DNA of 34,573 nt from an uncultured Lachnospiraceae bacterium (GTDB lineage: Bacteria > Bacillota > Clostridia > Lachnospirales > Lachnospiraceae): NCBI GenBank assembly GCA_947245585.1, contig CAMXPV010000039.1:1-34573 (forward strand), in the 5' to 3' direction. Shown piece by piece: positions 1-9,200 of this stretch; the stretch's first letter is position 1; every line of letters starts with the position of its first letter. Below the pieces are notes generated by a model, which had not been told where the DNA came from, did no database searches, and worked only from the letters and a program-made list of their open reading frames with translations. The position numbers and the translations under genes are program-made.

Positions 1-64
1 GGTCTGAGGGTTTATAGGTATCCCTTGAACAACCTAAATACATTATACAAGGAGGGTAAGGCAA

Positions 65-868
65 ATGTTAACCATTGACTCGGTCTCAAAAACCTTCAAC
101 CCCGGCACCGTCAACGAAAAAAAAGCGTTGGATCATGTAAATCTGACCCTTGCAGACGGGGATTTTGCTGCCATTGTAGGCAGCAACGGCGCGGGAAAAT
201 CCACCCTGTTCAACGCCATCACGGGAAGTTTTTACGTGGACGAAGGCCGGATCGTTCTCGGCGGCGAAGATATCACCTATTGCAGAGAACATACCCGAAG
301 CAAGGTGATCGGACACCTTTTCCAGGATCCCTTAAAGGGTACGGCACCCCATATGACAATCGAGGAAAACATGGCTCTCGCCTATCTGCGGGCCTCTACA
401 GCCAGACACGCCTATTTCAGCCGAATCAGTACAAAGGAAAAGGCAAAATTCAGGGAACAGCTCTCCCTTCTGGATATGGGGTTGGAAGATCGGATGAAAC
501 AGCCCGTAGGACTGCTCTCCGGCGGCCAGAGACAGGCGCTCACGCTTTTAATGGCTACCATGGTAACGCCCCGCATCCTGCTGCTCGACGAGCACACCGC
601 CGCCCTTGATCCCGCCACGGCGGACAAAGTGCTTGCCCTTACGGAAAAAATCATTGCCGAACGCAGTATCACCTGCCTGATGGTCACCCACAACATGCAT
701 CAGGCCCTCTCACTCGGAAACCGCACGATCATGATGGACGGCGGACGTATTGTATTTGAAGCAGCGGGGGAAGAAAGAAAGAATCTCACGATAGACGATC
801 TGTTGGAGCAGTTTAAGGCGCGTGCGGGGAAGCAGTTGGATAACGACCGTATTCTATTATCGAAGTGA
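65..868 (+). CDS. ABC transporter ATP-binding protein
   Basis: Cytoplasmic ATPase subunit of an ABC transporter, 267 residues. Visible motifs: Walker A GSNGAGKST at 39-47, Q-loop glutamine at 87, signature LSGGQ at 151-155, Walker B ILLLDE at 171-176 and switch histidine at 209. The unusually conserved QDP after the Q-loop and the overall layout resemble the COG1101 group (TrpZ/PhnC-like uptake ATPases that work with a lipoprotein and a permease); the substrate cannot be told. The start is supported by GGAGGG ending 8 bases upstream. The 64 bases before it have no independent promoter, so the gene is probably the last of an operon whose permease and binding protein lie left of the window. A reading frame ending at base 17 or at base 78 could be the permease tail, but this is not resolvable. 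Confidence 0.93.
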   Translation: MLTIDSVSKTFNPGTVNEKKALDHVNLTLADGDFAAIVGSNGAGKSTLFNAITGSFYVDEGRIVLGGEDITYCREHTRSKVIGHLFQDPLKGTAPHMTIEENMALAYLRASTARHAYFSRISTKEKAKFREQLSLLDMGLEDRMKQPVGLLSGGQRQALTLLMATMVTPRILLLDEHTAALDPATADKVLALTEKIIAERSITCLMVTHNMHQALSLGNRTIMMDGGRIVFEAAGEERKNLTIDDLLEQFKARAGKQLDNDRILLSK

Positions 869-1188
869 GTGGATCAGGCACAACTTTTTTCTGACCGTCA
901 GCGCATAAGCAGACTCGAAATGCTTCGCATTTCTCGTTCGCGTTGCTCGCCATAAGCTGCCGTATGCAGTCCTGCATGCAAGCATGCGTCCTGCCTCCGC
1001 CATCTTCTGACTCTGCTTATGCGCGGAAATAAAGAACAGGCGAAAGACTTTAAAAAAGTCTTTCACCCGTCCAGTGTAAAAGGGGAATTTTACAAAAGCA
1101 ATTCTATCAAATAATTTTGTCAAAATCAAGCGGTTTTTTAAAAAAAAGAGAAAAATTTGCGAAAACTTTTTTCTTGCTTTGCTCTCTG
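869..1188. repeat. Intergenic region with structured element 1 (dispersed repeat candidate)
   Basis: A 320-base gap between convergent genes, with no convincing gene; a minus-strand frame at 857-1129 exists but has no credible ribosome site and overlaps the repeats. It holds a perfect 13-base inverted repeat (GCGCATAAGCAGA at 901-913, complement at 1012-1024). Inside are a 7-base-stem hairpin with TTC loop (917-933) and a GCATGC/GCATGC pair (974-987). Just outside is a 12-base stem at 1039-1050/1056-1067. The sequence CATAAGCAGAC at 904-914 recurs in inverse orientation in the element at 25169-25273. Likely a member of a dispersed structured repeat that may also act as a bidirectional terminator; the family assignment is inference. 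Confidence 0.6.
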
Positions 1189-1611
1189 CTACACCACAAA
1201 AGCCATCAGACCCAGTTTTGACAGGATTAACTCCTGTACCACTACGCCCTGTGCCTTCTTCTGCGCCAGATTGATATCCGCAAAAGCAGAAATCGGCATG
1301 GTTTTTGTGACATAGCCTGTCTTTTTCTTTCCAAACAAGGATTTTTTTTCTTCTAATATGCTGATTTTTACCCGCGCCCTCAACTGTTCATAAGTCCTGT
1401 AAGAAAACTGTTCTCTCGTCAGGTAGTAAAAATGGCTTTCTAATGTGGTTTCCGGATCGGTATCCTTAAAAATATAGTGCTCCACAATGCTCTTGTACTT
1501 AAAATTTACCATCTCATCCTGCAGAATTTCCGCATAACTCAGCTTCGCGCCCAGATAGACGGAACCCGTATCCTGCATGAAGTATTTATAATCTCTGTTT
1601 TCTGTCTCCAT
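1189..1611 (-). CDS. Conserved hypothetical protein
   Basis: 140-residue soluble protein that I do not recognise. It has no signal peptide or membrane segment; it is rich in aromatic residues with a basic patch (KKSLFGKKK) in the second half and a hydrophobic C-terminus. The ATG at 1611 is preferred over an upstream TTG because GGAGGAAAG sits 7 bases before it. The ATG overlaps the stop of the sigma-like gene by one base (TGATG), the classic arrangement for translational coupling, so the two proteins are probably made together. It may be the functional partner of the sigma-like protein, but nothing in the sequence states a role. Confidence 0.7.
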   Translation of the reverse strand: METENRDYKYFMQDTGSVYLGAKLSYAEILQDEMVNFKYKSIVEHYIFKDTDPETTLESHFYYLTREQFSYRTYEQLRARVKISILEEKKSLFGKKKTGYVTKTMPISAFADINLAQKKAQGVVVQELILSKLGLMAFVV

Positions 1612-2360
1612 CAACTTTCCTCCGACGGGGCCGCGATAGACTCAATTTTCCCTCCGCTCACGCGGATTGCATCCTCGATAGACTTTCTTGAGAATCCTGA
1701 TTCCTCCATCAGTTCCTCCACCGTTACCGCTCTGCGCAGTTCTTCCCGCAGGGCGCCTGCCGCATCCGCCACCTTGTTTATCTTATCGGCAATCTTTTGG
1801 TCACTCTTCTTTACCGCCTCGTTTTCCGCGATACAATCCTCCATGGCATCCATAATCATCTTTCCTAGCATCCCCTGCGCCTCGTCCGCATGCTCCAGTG
1901 CACCCAGCATAGTAACGCCAAGGGAAAGGGCCACGTTGCCCTCGCCGATCAGGTCTTCCAGACCGACCCCCTGTGCCGTATAAAGCTTTGCAATCTGCGG
2001 CACTTCCGGCAGCATAAGCTGTATCAGTCTTTCCACCGCATCCGGATCTCCCGCCATGGCGGACAGCGTAATGGCTTCCCGCTCTCCCTCCGTCGCCGTC
2101 GGAAGCTCTTTCAAAGCTTCCAGATAGGAATCCAAATAACTCCTCTCATCCTCCTCCAGACCAGCTTCCACATCAGCAGGCTCGTCTATGCCAATCTTAT
2201 TCTCCCGCAGATAGGCATACACCATCTCCATCTGGTCCGCAGTAAGGGAAAGCGGCGAAAACGCCTCCTCAATCTCAGCACCGGTGATAAAATTATGCCC
2301 GGTCCTCGCCCTTTTCTTTACTTCCTCCAACGTTTTGCTAAATTCAATTTCCCGGTTCAT
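1611..2360 (-). CDS. Shortened sigma-70-like protein
   Basis: 249 residues. Residues about 5-57 resemble sigma region 1.1. Residues about 74-140 resemble regions 1.2 to 2.2, including a well-kept LEDLIGEGNVAL block, the part of sigma factors that contacts the beta-prime coiled coil. Residues about 180-235 resemble region 3 (KSDQKIADKINKV, then TVEELMEESGFS). The DNA-melting and -10 reading regions 2.3/2.4 and the whole of region 4 are absent, so it is unlikely to be a working promoter-specific sigma factor; core-polymerase binding without promoter recognition is one possibility. The ATG at 2360 is chosen over GTG at 2372 because GGAG lies 6 bases upstream. It is flanked by a coupled downstream gene and, 75 bases upstream, the rhomboid-like gene. 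Confidence 0.7.
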   Translation of the reverse strand: MNREIEFSKTLEEVKKRARTGHNFITGAEIEEAFSPLSLTADQMEMVYAYLRENKIGIDEPADVEAGLEEDERSYLDSYLEALKELPTATEGEREAITLSAMAGDPDAVERLIQLMLPEVPQIAKLYTAQGVGLEDLIGEGNVALSLGVTMLGALEHADEAQGMLGKMIMDAMEDCIAENEAVKKSDQKIADKINKVADAAGALREELRRAVTVEELMEESGFSRKSIEDAIRVSGGKIESIAAPSEES

Positions 2361-2435
2361 TCCGCTCTCCACTCATTCAATAACAATCGCTATTCATTCC
2401 TGTTGGACGTGATCTGATTGCGCCCGCCCCTGAAA

Positions 2436-3323
2436 TCACGGCCTTTTTATATGCGTGTGCGTATAGAGATGTTCCTCACAATACTCGTAATTTCCGTCGC
2501 ATTTGGAACAGAACCGGAACTGCATCTGCGGACTGTCCACCTCAGTTCTGCCGCAGATCGCACATTTATGCTTCGTGATCCCCGTATTCTTTCGCACGTC
2601 CCGCTTAAACTCCTGCCTCCTGTGAATCTGCTTCGGATTCAGGTGCATCATGTTACGCGAGGTGAAGAAGAACACGATAAAGTTAAGCAGGGACGCACCA
2701 ATGACAAACTTTCCGTAAACAGGCATAGCCAGAAACTGGAACGCGAGCAAAATCGCATAAATGACCCCCAACCATTTCACCTTGACCGGAATAATAAACA
2801 TCAACAGTACCTGGGCTTCCGGGAAAGTTGCCGCATATGCAAGGAAAATCGACATATTGATATAGTAGGTGCTGAACAGCAGCGCAATATAGCCAAAATA
2901 CTCATATGGCGTATTAATGGTCAGTGTCAGAGTTTCTGTCAGTGGAAATGTCGGCTTAAAAAGATAACAGTATCCCATCAGCAGAAAACTTCCCGCGATA
3001 GTAAACAGCATCCCCTGAAACAAATAGACATTATACCGATAAGTTCCCCATGTACGCTCCAACGATGTACCGAGTGAGCAGTAAAAATACAGCATAATCA
3101 GCGTGAAGAAAAGCCCGCCGCTGCTTGGCGGGATCAACACCCATGTCACAAGCCGCCAAACCTGCCCGTGCAGAATCGCATAGGGATTTAAGTTTAGATA
3201 CAGTGAGACCAACCCTGATCTGTCAAATATCTGTATCAAGTACCCGACCGCATAACAGGCCACCAGGACAAAAGAAAGATTCCGGATGGCATATTTTCCA
3301 AATTTTCGTTCAAAAGGACTCAT
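2436..3323 (-). CDS. Rhomboid-like membrane protein with C-terminal zinc-binding module
   Basis: 295 residues with about six hydrophobic segments between 15 and 222. GQVWRLVTW at 53-61 and E89-x-x-WG at 89-93 match the conserved loop and helix of the rhomboid/derlin fold. I cannot find a convincing catalytic GxSG serine with a partner histidine, so a pseudoprotease role is likely. The cytosolic tail carries a cysteine/histidine module: C254-x2-C257, C272-x2-C275, C282-x2-H285, H289 and H291, typical of one or two zinc sites. AGGGAGAG precedes the ATG. It is the first gene of a three-gene unit with the sigma-like protein, which suggests a membrane-to-transcription link, but that is inference from order alone. 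Confidence 0.65.
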   Translation of the reverse strand: MSPFERKFGKYAIRNLSFVLVACYAVGYLIQIFDRSGLVSLYLNLNPYAILHGQVWRLVTWVLIPPSSGGLFFTLIMLYFYCSLGTSLERTWGTYRYNVYLFQGMLFTIAGSFLLMGYCYLFKPTFPLTETLTLTINTPYEYFGYIALLFSTYYINMSIFLAYAATFPEAQVLLMFIIPVKVKWLGVIYAILLAFQFLAMPVYGKFVIGASLLNFIVFFFTSRNMMHLNPKQIHRRQEFKRDVRKNTGITKHKCAICGRTEVDSPQMQFRFCSKCDGNYEYCEEHLYTHTHIKRP

Positions 3324-3355
3324 GATCCACTCTCCCTTAAAAATATATATTAACT

Positions 3356-3384
3356 AATATAGCATTCCTCTTTTTAAAAGTAAA
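3356..3384 (-). promoter_or_regulatory. Sigma-A promoter for the rhomboid-like/sigma-like operon
   Basis: On the minus strand TTTACT (3379-3384), a 17-base spacer, then TATATT (3356-3361). It lies about 35 bases upstream of the start codon at 3323. The -35 is weak and the region is AT-rich, so the call is moderate. Confidence 0.5.
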
Positions 3385-3468
3385 TGTTACAGCTAAAAAA
3401 ATCAGGCTCTCATAAAAAATTTAATAAATGACTCCCGAAAACTTCATGCTTTTCTAAGAATTGGAGAC

Positions 3469-3497
3469 TTGCATTTTGTAATACTGTGTCGTACAAT
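3469..3497 (+). promoter_or_regulatory. Sigma-A promoter for the CoA activase gene
   Basis: TTGCAT (3469-3474), exactly 17 bases, TACAAT (3492-3497). Predicted start of transcription is near 3504, which rules out the longer reading frame beginning at 3469 and supports translation from 3565. Confidence 0.75.
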
Positions 3498-3564
3498 GAC
3501 AGGGTGTGTTGAAAAACACATTTTAATAGGAAAAAAGGAAAAAATTAGAAGGAGTGAACGAGAA

Positions 3565-6500
3565 ATGAGTGATATGCAATACACCATTGGCATTGACATA
3601 GGTTCCACCACCGTCAAGATTGCCGTTTTGGATGACCGGCAGCAAATACTCTTTTCCGATTATCAAAGGCATTTTGCCAATATCAGAGAAACCTTGCAGG
3701 GACTTCTTGCGCAAGCTTATGAGCAGCTTGGTGATCTCACGGTGCACCCTATGATCACGGGTTCCGGCGGTCTTACCCTTGCCAATCATCTGGAGATTCC
3801 TTTTGTTCAGGAGGTCATTGCCGTTTCCACTTCCCTGCAGACTCTTGCGCCAGTCACCGACGTGGCCATAGAGCTTGGCGGCGAGGATGCCAAAATCATC
3901 TATTTTGAAGGCGGCAATGTGGAGCAGCGGATGAACGGTATCTGTGCCGGAGGCACCGGCTCTTTTATCGATCAGATGGCATCCCTCTTACAGACAGATG
4001 CCTCCGGGCTGAACGAATATGCAAAAAATTATCATTCTCTCTACACCATTGCGGCCCGCTGCGGCGTGTTCGCCAAATCCGATATCCAACCGCTCATCAA
4101 CGAGGGCGCCACAAAGGAGGACCTTTCCGCCTCCATCTTTCAGGCTGTGGTAAACCAGACCATCAGCGGCCTTGCCTGCGGCAAGCCCATCCGTGGACAT
4201 GTGGCCTTTCTGGGCGGCCCGCTCCACTTTCTGTCGGAATTAAAGCAGTCGTTCATCCGCACCTTGAAGTTGGATGATGCCCATATTATAGACACAGACA
4301 ATTCCCATCTCTTCGCAGCCATCGGCTCCGCCCTGAACGCGAAGGAGACGTGTCACTATACGATGAAGGAGATGACAGACAAGCTCTCCTCCGATATCAA
4401 AATGGAGTTTGAGGTGGAGCGTATGGAACCGCTTTTTGCCTCTCAGGAGGACTACGACGATTTTCTATCCCGCCACGGCGCGCACCATGTGGGAACGAAA
4501 GATCTGGCTTCCTATCGGGGAAACTGCTTCCTTGGCATCGATGCGGGGTCTACCACCACAAAAGTTGCCCTCGTGGGCGATGACGGTTCCCTGCTCTATT
4601 CCTTTTACAGCAGCAATGACGGCAGCCCTTTAAAGACTGCCATCCGCTCCCTAAAAGAAATCTACCACCTGCTTCCCTCCGGCGTAAAAATTGCCCGTTC
4701 CTGCTCTACCGGCTACGGCGAGGCCTTGATGAAGGCCGCCTTTTTGTTGGACGACGGCGAAGTGGAGACCGTAGCGCACTATAATGCCGCCGCTTTCTTT
4801 GATCCGGAAGTGGACTGTATTCTGGATATCGGCGGACAGGATATGAAATGTATCAAGATCAAGAACCAGACTGTGGACAGCGTACAGTTGAATGAGGCCT
4901 GCTCTTCCGGATGCGGCTCCTTCATCGAAACCTTTGCCAAATCCTTAAACTATAGCGTGGAGGATTTTGCCAGAGCCGCCCTCTTTGCCAAGCACCCCAT
5001 TGATCTTGGCACGCGCTGCACGGTATTTATGAATTCCAAGGTAAAACAGGCACAGAAGGAGGGAGCTTCCGTCTCCGATATCTCTGCCGGACTTGCCTAC
5101 TCTGTCATCAAGAATGCGCTTTTTAAGGTAATCAAGGTTTCCGATGCCTCGGAACTTGGACAAAATATTGTGGTACAGGGCGGTACCTTCTACAATGACG
5201 CCGTTCTCAGGAGTTTTGAAAAGATCGCAGGATGCAAGGCAATCCGCCCTGATATCGCCGGCATCATGGGGGCATTTGGCGCAGCGCTGATCGCCAGAGA
5301 TCACTATAAAGAGGGATATCAGACCACCATGCTGAATCTTGACCAAATCACAAACCTGCAGTTTGAGACTAGCATGGCCAAATGTAAGGGCTGTACCAAC
5401 AACTGCCGCCTCACCATCAACAAATTCACAGGAGGCCGTCAGTATATCTCCGGCAACCGCTGCGAGAGAGGCCTCGGACGGGCCAAAAAGGAGAACGGCG
5501 CGCCGAATCTTTTCGACTATAAATTGAAGCGCTACTTCGATTACGAGCCATTGCCTGCTGATGAAGCAAAAAGAGGCACGGTAGGGATTCCAAGGGTTTT
5601 AAATATGTATGAGAACTACCCTTTCTGGTTCACCTTCTTTACGAAGTTGGGCTACCGTGTGGTGCTCTCACCCGTTTCCAACCGCAAGATCTACGAGCTT
5701 GGCATTGAATCCATTCCCAGTGAGTCGGAATGCTATCCGGCCAAGTTGGCGCACGGCCATGTATCATGGCTGATCAAGCAGAAGATAAACTTTATCTTCT
5801 ATCCCGCCCTCTTTTATGAGCGGGACGAATTTCACGACGCAAACAACCACTATAACTGCCCCATTGTCACCTCCTACTCGGAGAATATCAAAAATAATGT
5901 GGAGGAAATTGGGCGCGGGGAAATAGTTTTCCGCAATCCCTTTATGTCCTTTCAAAGTCTTCAGACTGTCACGCAGGCTCTGACGAGGGAATTTACGGAA
6001 CTTCCGATAACAGATGTTATGAACGCCGCCAAGGCAGCTTGGGAAGAACTGGCCGCCGCCAGACAGGATATGCGCGACAAGGGCGAGGAAGTTTTACGCT
6101 ACCTGGAAGAAAACCACAAACGGGGAATTGTCCTTGCAGGCCGCCCCTACCACATCGATCCGGAGATCAATCACGGTATTCCTGAGCTGATCACCTCCTA
6201 CGATATCGCGGTGCTGACCGAGGATTCCGTATCCCATCTGGCCGAACCGGAGAGGCCGTTAATCGTCTCCGACCAGTGGATGTACCACTCAAGGCTCTAC
6301 GCTGCGGCAAGTTTTGTCAAGACAAGGGAGGATCTGGATCTGATTCAGCTTAACTCTTTCGGCTGCGGTCTGGATGCCGTCACCACGGATCAGGTAAACG
6401 ATATCCTCACCGGATCCGACAAAATTTATACCTGCTTAAAAATTGACGAGGTCAACAATCTGGGTGCTGCCAGAATCCGCATCCGTTCCCTGCTCTCCGC

Positions 6501-7818
6501 AATCAAAGTCAGGGAACAGCGGGCCGCGAAGCGAAACATCCATTCCAGTGCGATCACGAAAGTGCCCTTTACCGAAGAGATGCGAGGGGACTATACCATC
6601 CTCTGTCCGCAAATGTCGCCCATCCACTTTGAAATTATGGAAGCCGCTTTTAACGCCTGCGGTTATCATTTTGAGGTGCTTGACAACGACAACCGTCATG
6701 CCGTGGATATGGGATTAAAATATGTAAATAATGACGCGTGTTATCCTTCCCTGATGGTGGTGGGACAGATTATGGACGCGCTTCATTCCGGAAAATACGA
6801 TCTGAATAAAGTAGCGATCATTATGAGCCAGACAGGGGGCGGCTGCCGCGCCACAAATTATGTGGGTTTCATCCGGCGCGCGTTGGAAAAGGCCGGCATG
6901 CCGCAGATTCCCGTTATCTCCTTAAATCTGGCCGGCATCGAGAGCAATCCCGGCTTCCACATGAATCTGGATCTTCTCATGCGTGCGGCCTACAGCGCCC
7001 TGTTCGGCGATATTTTCATGCGCTGCGTCTACCGTATGCGGCCCTATGAAAAGGAACCCGGTTCCGTGGATGCCCTGCACGCCGAATGGGTAAAAAAATG
7101 CCGGGACTTTGTTTCCAAAAAAACCATGAACTATCTGACTTTCCAACGGATGTGCCGTCAGATTGTGCGGGATTTTGACGCGGTTCCCATTCACGAAGAT
7201 CTGCAAAAACCCCGTGTGGGTATTGTGGGTGAAATTTTGGTTAAATTTGCCCCTGCCGCCAACAATCATCTGGTTGAACTGCTTGAATCGGAGAGCGCGG
7301 AGGCTGTTGTGCCTGATCTGTTAGACTTTATGCTTTACTGTTTCTATAATCAGATTTATAAGGCGGATTATCTGGGCACCTCAAAGAAAGCGGCCCTGGT
7401 GTCCAATCTGGGCATCAAAGCTTTGGAGAAGCTTCGTGCACAGACCGCGAAGGAATTTGCCAAAAGCAGACATTTTACGCCTCCTGTGCATATCCGCACA
7501 CTGGCGGACTACGCCAAACCCATCGTCGATATCGGCAACCAGACCGGCGAAGGGTGGTTTCTCACCGGGGAGATGGTGGAATTAATCCACAGCGGCGTAA
7601 ACAACATAGTCTGCACCCAGCCTTTCGGCTGCCTGCCGAATCATGTGGTGGGTAAAGGCGTGATCAAAGAGCTGCGGAAACGCTTTCCCAGCTCCAATAT
7701 CGTAGCCATCGACTACGATCCCGGCGCAAGCGAGGTCAACCAGTTAAACCGTATCAAACTGATGCTCTCCACCGCGCAGAAAAACATGAAAAAGGAAGCG
7801 GCGTCTTCCGTTTCCTGA
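3565..7818 (+). CDS. Fused 2-hydroxyacyl-CoA dehydratase activase / dehydratase-like protein
   Basis: 1417 residues. Two BadF/BadG/HgdC-type ATPase domains lie in tandem: DIGSTT at 11-16 with cluster cysteines C127 and C166, and DAGSTT at 326-331 with C446/C450 and C485. In the family these domains bind ATP and a [4Fe-4S] cluster and inject an electron into a dehydratase. Then comes a DUF2229-type segment starting with C607/C610/C614, and a C-terminal region resembling the HgdB/HgdA dehydratase fold, ending near [13 protein letters not shown]. Such fusions of about 1400 residues are common in anaerobic Firmicutes, and their substrate is not established. ATG 3565 follows AAGGAGTG; the promoter lies just upstream. 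It is monocistronic, closed by a strong hairpin at 7838-7869. Cytoplasmic and expected to be oxygen sensitive. Confidence 0.9.
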   Translation: MSDMQYTIGIDIGSTTVKIAVLDDRQQILFSDYQRHFANIRETLQGLLAQAYEQLGDLTVHPMITGSGGLTLANHLEIPFVQEVIAVSTSLQTLAPVTDVAIELGGEDAKIIYFEGGNVEQRMNGICAGGTGSFIDQMASLLQTDASGLNEYAKNYHSLYTIAARCGVFAKSDIQPLINEGATKEDLSASIFQAVVNQTISGLACGKPIRGHVAFLGGPLHFLSELKQSFIRTLKLDDAHIIDTDNSHLFAAIGSALNAKETCHYTMKEMTDKLSSDIKMEFEVERMEPLFASQEDYDDFLSRHGAHHVGTKDLASYRGNCFLGIDAGSTTTKVALVGDDGSLLYSFYSSNDGSPLKTAIRSLKEIYHLLPSGVKIARSCSTGYGEALMKAAFLLDDGEVETVAHYNAAAFFDPEVDCILDIGGQDMKCIKIKNQTVDSVQLNEACSSGCGSFIETFAKSLNYSVEDFARAALFAKHPIDLGTRCTVFMNSKVKQAQKEGASVSDISAGLAYSVIKNALFKVIKVSDASELGQNIVVQGGTFYNDAVLRSFEKIAGCKAIRPDIAGIMGAFGAALIARDHYKEGYQTTMLNLDQITNLQFETSMAKCKGCTNNCRLTINKFTGGRQYISGNRCERGLGRAKKENGAPNLFDYKLKRYFDYEPLPADEAKRGTVGIPRVLNMYENYPFWFTFFTKLGYRVVLSPVSNRKIYELGIESIPSESECYPAKLAHGHVSWLIKQKINFIFYPALFYERDEFHDANNHYNCPIVTSYSENIKNNVEEIGRGEIVFRNPFMSFQSLQTVTQALTREFTELPITDVMNAAKAAWEELAAARQDMRDKGEEVLRYLEENHKRGIVLAGRPYHIDPEINHGIPELITSYDIAVLTEDSVSHLAEPERPLIVSDQWMYHSRLYAAASFVKTREDLDLIQLNSFGCGLDAVTTDQVNDILTGSDKIYTCLKIDEVNNLGAARIRIRSLLSAIKVREQRAAKRNIHSSAITKVPFTEEMRGDYTILCPQMSPIHFEIMEAAFNACGYHFEVLDNDNRHAVDMGLKYVNNDACYPSLMVVGQIMDALHSGKYDLNKVAIIMSQTGGGCRATNYVGFIRRALEKAGMPQIPVISLNLAGIESNPGFHMNLDLLMRAAYSALFGDIFMRCVYRMRPYEKEPGSVDALHAEWVKKCRDFVSKKTMNYLTFQRMCRQIVRDFDAVPIHEDLQKPRVGIVGEILVKFAPAANNHLVELLESESAEAVVPDLLDFMLYCFYNQIYKADYLGTSKKAALVSNLGIKALEKLRAQTAKEFAKSRHFTPPVHIRTLADYAKPIVDIGNQTGEGWFLTGEMVELIHSGVNNIVCTQPFGCLPNHVVGKGVIKELRKRFPSSNIVAIDYDPGASEVNQLNRIKLMLSTAQKNMKKEAASSVS

Positions 7819-7837
7819 AAATATGCGATGATGTCAA

Positions 7838-7869
7838 AAAGCCGGGTGCAAAATTGTGCACCCGGCTTT
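7838..7869. terminator. Bidirectional terminator
   Basis: 13-base perfect stem (7838-7850 with 7857-7869, AAAGCCGGGTGCA and its complement) and a 6-base loop. On the minus strand it is followed by a T5 run, and on the plus strand by a shorter T run. It separates the convergent CoA activase gene and the small gene at 7883. Confidence 0.9.
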
Positions 7870-7882
7870 ACCGTTTTCTGAT

Positions 7883-8173
7883 TCAATAAAATGTCTTGTC
7901 CACTTTACGGTTGATGAATCGAATCTTCTCCTTCACATCCTCCGAAAGCTCCTCTATGGCATCATCCGCGCTCTCCTTCTGTAACTGATTCACACAGAAT
8001 ATGCAGGAGCCAAACGTATCGTTGGAAAAAAATTTGGGTTTTTCCCATTTCACAAAGTAAGAAACCCGGTGTTTTAACAGGACTTTCTCTATCTTCTCCT
8101 TCGTCGCCATATCCTTTACCTGACACCATTCCAACTCATTGTGCACTTTTACCTTCTGATATGCTGTCTCCAT
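7883..8173 (-). CDS. Small hypothetical protein
   Basis: 96-residue charged, soluble protein that I do not recognise. Two cysteines occur as CIFC near residue 60; the C-terminal half is acidic and then basic and predicted helical. There is no signal peptide. ATG at 8173 is preferred over a TTG at 8194 (which has no ribosome site); AAGGGG lies 12 bases before the ATG, a little far. A consensus promoter at 8222-8250 and the terminator at 7838-7869 make it a single-gene unit, which supports it being real despite its size. Confidence 0.65.
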   Translation of the reverse strand: METAYQKVKVHNELEWCQVKDMATKEKIEKVLLKHRVSYFVKWEKPKFFSNDTFGSCIFCVNQLQKESADDAIEELSEDVKEKIRFINRKVDKTFY

Positions 8174-8221
8174 AATCTGATCGTTCCCCTTCAAGAAAAT
8201 CTAGCTAAACAATACAAATAA

Positions 8222-8250
8222 ATTATAAAGCAAAAACCTTAATTATGCAA
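8222..8250 (-). promoter_or_regulatory. Sigma-A promoter for the small hypothetical gene
   Basis: Minus strand TTGCAT (8245-8250), 17-base spacer, TATAAT (8222-8227), about 50 bases upstream of the start codon at 8173. Confidence 0.75.
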
Positions 8251-8269
8251 ATCTTTTTCTGTCAAAAAA

Positions 8270-8297
8270 GCGCATCGTCCTGTAAAAGACGATGCGC
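8270..8297 (-). terminator. Rho-independent terminator of the secreted-protein gene
   Basis: Ten-base perfect stem (8270-8279 with 8288-8297, GCGCATCGTC) and 8-base loop, followed on the minus strand by T6. It lies 31 bases past the stop at 8329. Confidence 0.9.
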
Positions 8298-8328
8298 ATC
8301 TCCCACACTTGGATTTTCGTCTGGTCGA

Positions 8329-8970
8329 TTACTTTGCCTCAATAAAAGCAAGATGCCCATTTGCAGTAATATCAACGGTGATCTCATCGTCTGCAACTAC
8401 CGTAGGACATGCTGTCCACTCGTCATCGGTAACGCGCTGATAAACAGTGATCGCCTGACCGGCTTTTACACCGGGAGCATAGAAAGTAACTTTTGCGGTG
8501 CTGTAGCCTGCATGTGTGTGTACATTTACAACGTTGAGCAGAGCGCCCTTACCCTGTGCAAGCTCCTTCGCCGCATACACTCTCTTGAGGTCGGGCTTTA
8601 ACAGCTCAAAGGTAAGGCCGGAAGCCTCTACGCCGTCAAGAACCGCACCCTGACCGATTGCCAGAGCCTGCACCTCATCCATAGCCCAGATATCCGTTAC
8701 AGCGTTGCCTGCATACTCAGAGATCGTCTTATCCTTCACGATAGCTCCGTTAACCATCTGGGAAGGAAGAACTGATGTGGGATCCTTTGTGTAAGTGTCA
8801 AACGCATGCTCAACAATCTTACCATTTTCATCTACCCAGTACCAGGAATCAACAACTTCTGCAGGAGCCGCCTCATCGTAGCCTACAACAGGCGCTCCAA
8901 CTTCCTTTGCCATAACGGGCGTCGAAAAAATCATAGCGCCTGCAAGTGCCAATGCAATTACTTTTTTCAT
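8329..8970 (-). CDS. Secreted protein of unknown function
   Basis: 213 residues. A typical Sec signal peptide (basic MKK, hydrophobic core, VMA at 19-21) with likely cleavage after A21, giving a mature protein of about 192 residues. There is no lipobox, sortase signal or membrane anchor, so it is probably released. The mature part looks beta-rich with no catalytic motif I can name; one cysteine lies near the C-terminus. AGGAGG precedes the ATG with ideal spacing and a strong terminator follows, so it is a one-gene unit, probably well expressed. Confidence 0.8.
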   Translation of the reverse strand: MKKVIALALAGAMIFSTPVMAKEVGAPVVGYDEAAPAEVVDSWYWVDENGKIVEHAFDTYTKDPTSVLPSQMVNGAIVKDKTISEYAGNAVTDIWAMDEVQALAIGQGAVLDGVEASGLTFELLKPDLKRVYAAKELAQGKGALLNVVNVHTHAGYSTAKVTFYAPGVKAGQAITVYQRVTDDEWTACPTVVADDEITVDITANGHLAFIEAK

Positions 8971-9036
8971 GTGGAATTTCCTCCTTTTTTATGTCTGATT
9001 CATTTGCCTGTTAAGTGTGGGATTACTTCTTTTTTC

Positions 9037-9065
9037 ATTATATCATTTTGGAATATAATAAACAT
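9037..9065 (-). promoter_or_regulatory. Possible promoter for the secreted-protein gene
   Basis: Minus-strand TATAAT at 9037-9042; the hexamer 17 bases upstream (ATGTTT) is a poor -35. Placed by the -10 and the absence of a better site. Confidence 0.4.
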
Positions 9066-9139
9066 TTCCATCCTACACAAAATTTATAAAATCCTTAACC
9101 TTTATTTGGTAAATATGCCCATTGCACCGCCTCACCGCC

Positions 9140-9168
9140 TTGCGCGACCATGCAGATTATGGTATGAT
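9140..9168 (+). promoter_or_regulatory. Sigma-A promoter for metA
   Basis: TTGCGC (9140-9145), 17-base spacer, TATGAT (9163-9168). This leaves a leader of about 25 bases, too short for a SAM riboswitch or T-box, so metA is not controlled by one here. Confidence 0.7.
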
Positions 9169-9200
9169 ATGCTAGAAAAAAAGAGAAAGGCGGGATTCCC

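Noticed and set aside
857..1129. 90-residue minus-strand reading frame in the first convergent gap
   Set aside because: It overlaps the inverted repeats and hairpins of element 1 and the end of the ABC gene, and its composition follows the repeats. No convincing ribosome site; treated as a by-product of the repeat.
1477..3325. Long plus-strand frames opposite the sigma-like and rhomboid-like genes (1477-1983, 1890-2417, 2418-3077)
   Set aside because: They lack ribosome sites and family features and mirror minus-strand genes with recognisable domains.
3469..3564. N-terminal extension of the CoA activase
   Set aside because: The -35 and -10 of its promoter lie within this stretch, and the conserved domain starts just after 3565.
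9169..9200. Possible SAM riboswitch or T-box before metA
   Set aside because: The predicted leader is only about 25 bases, too short for either.
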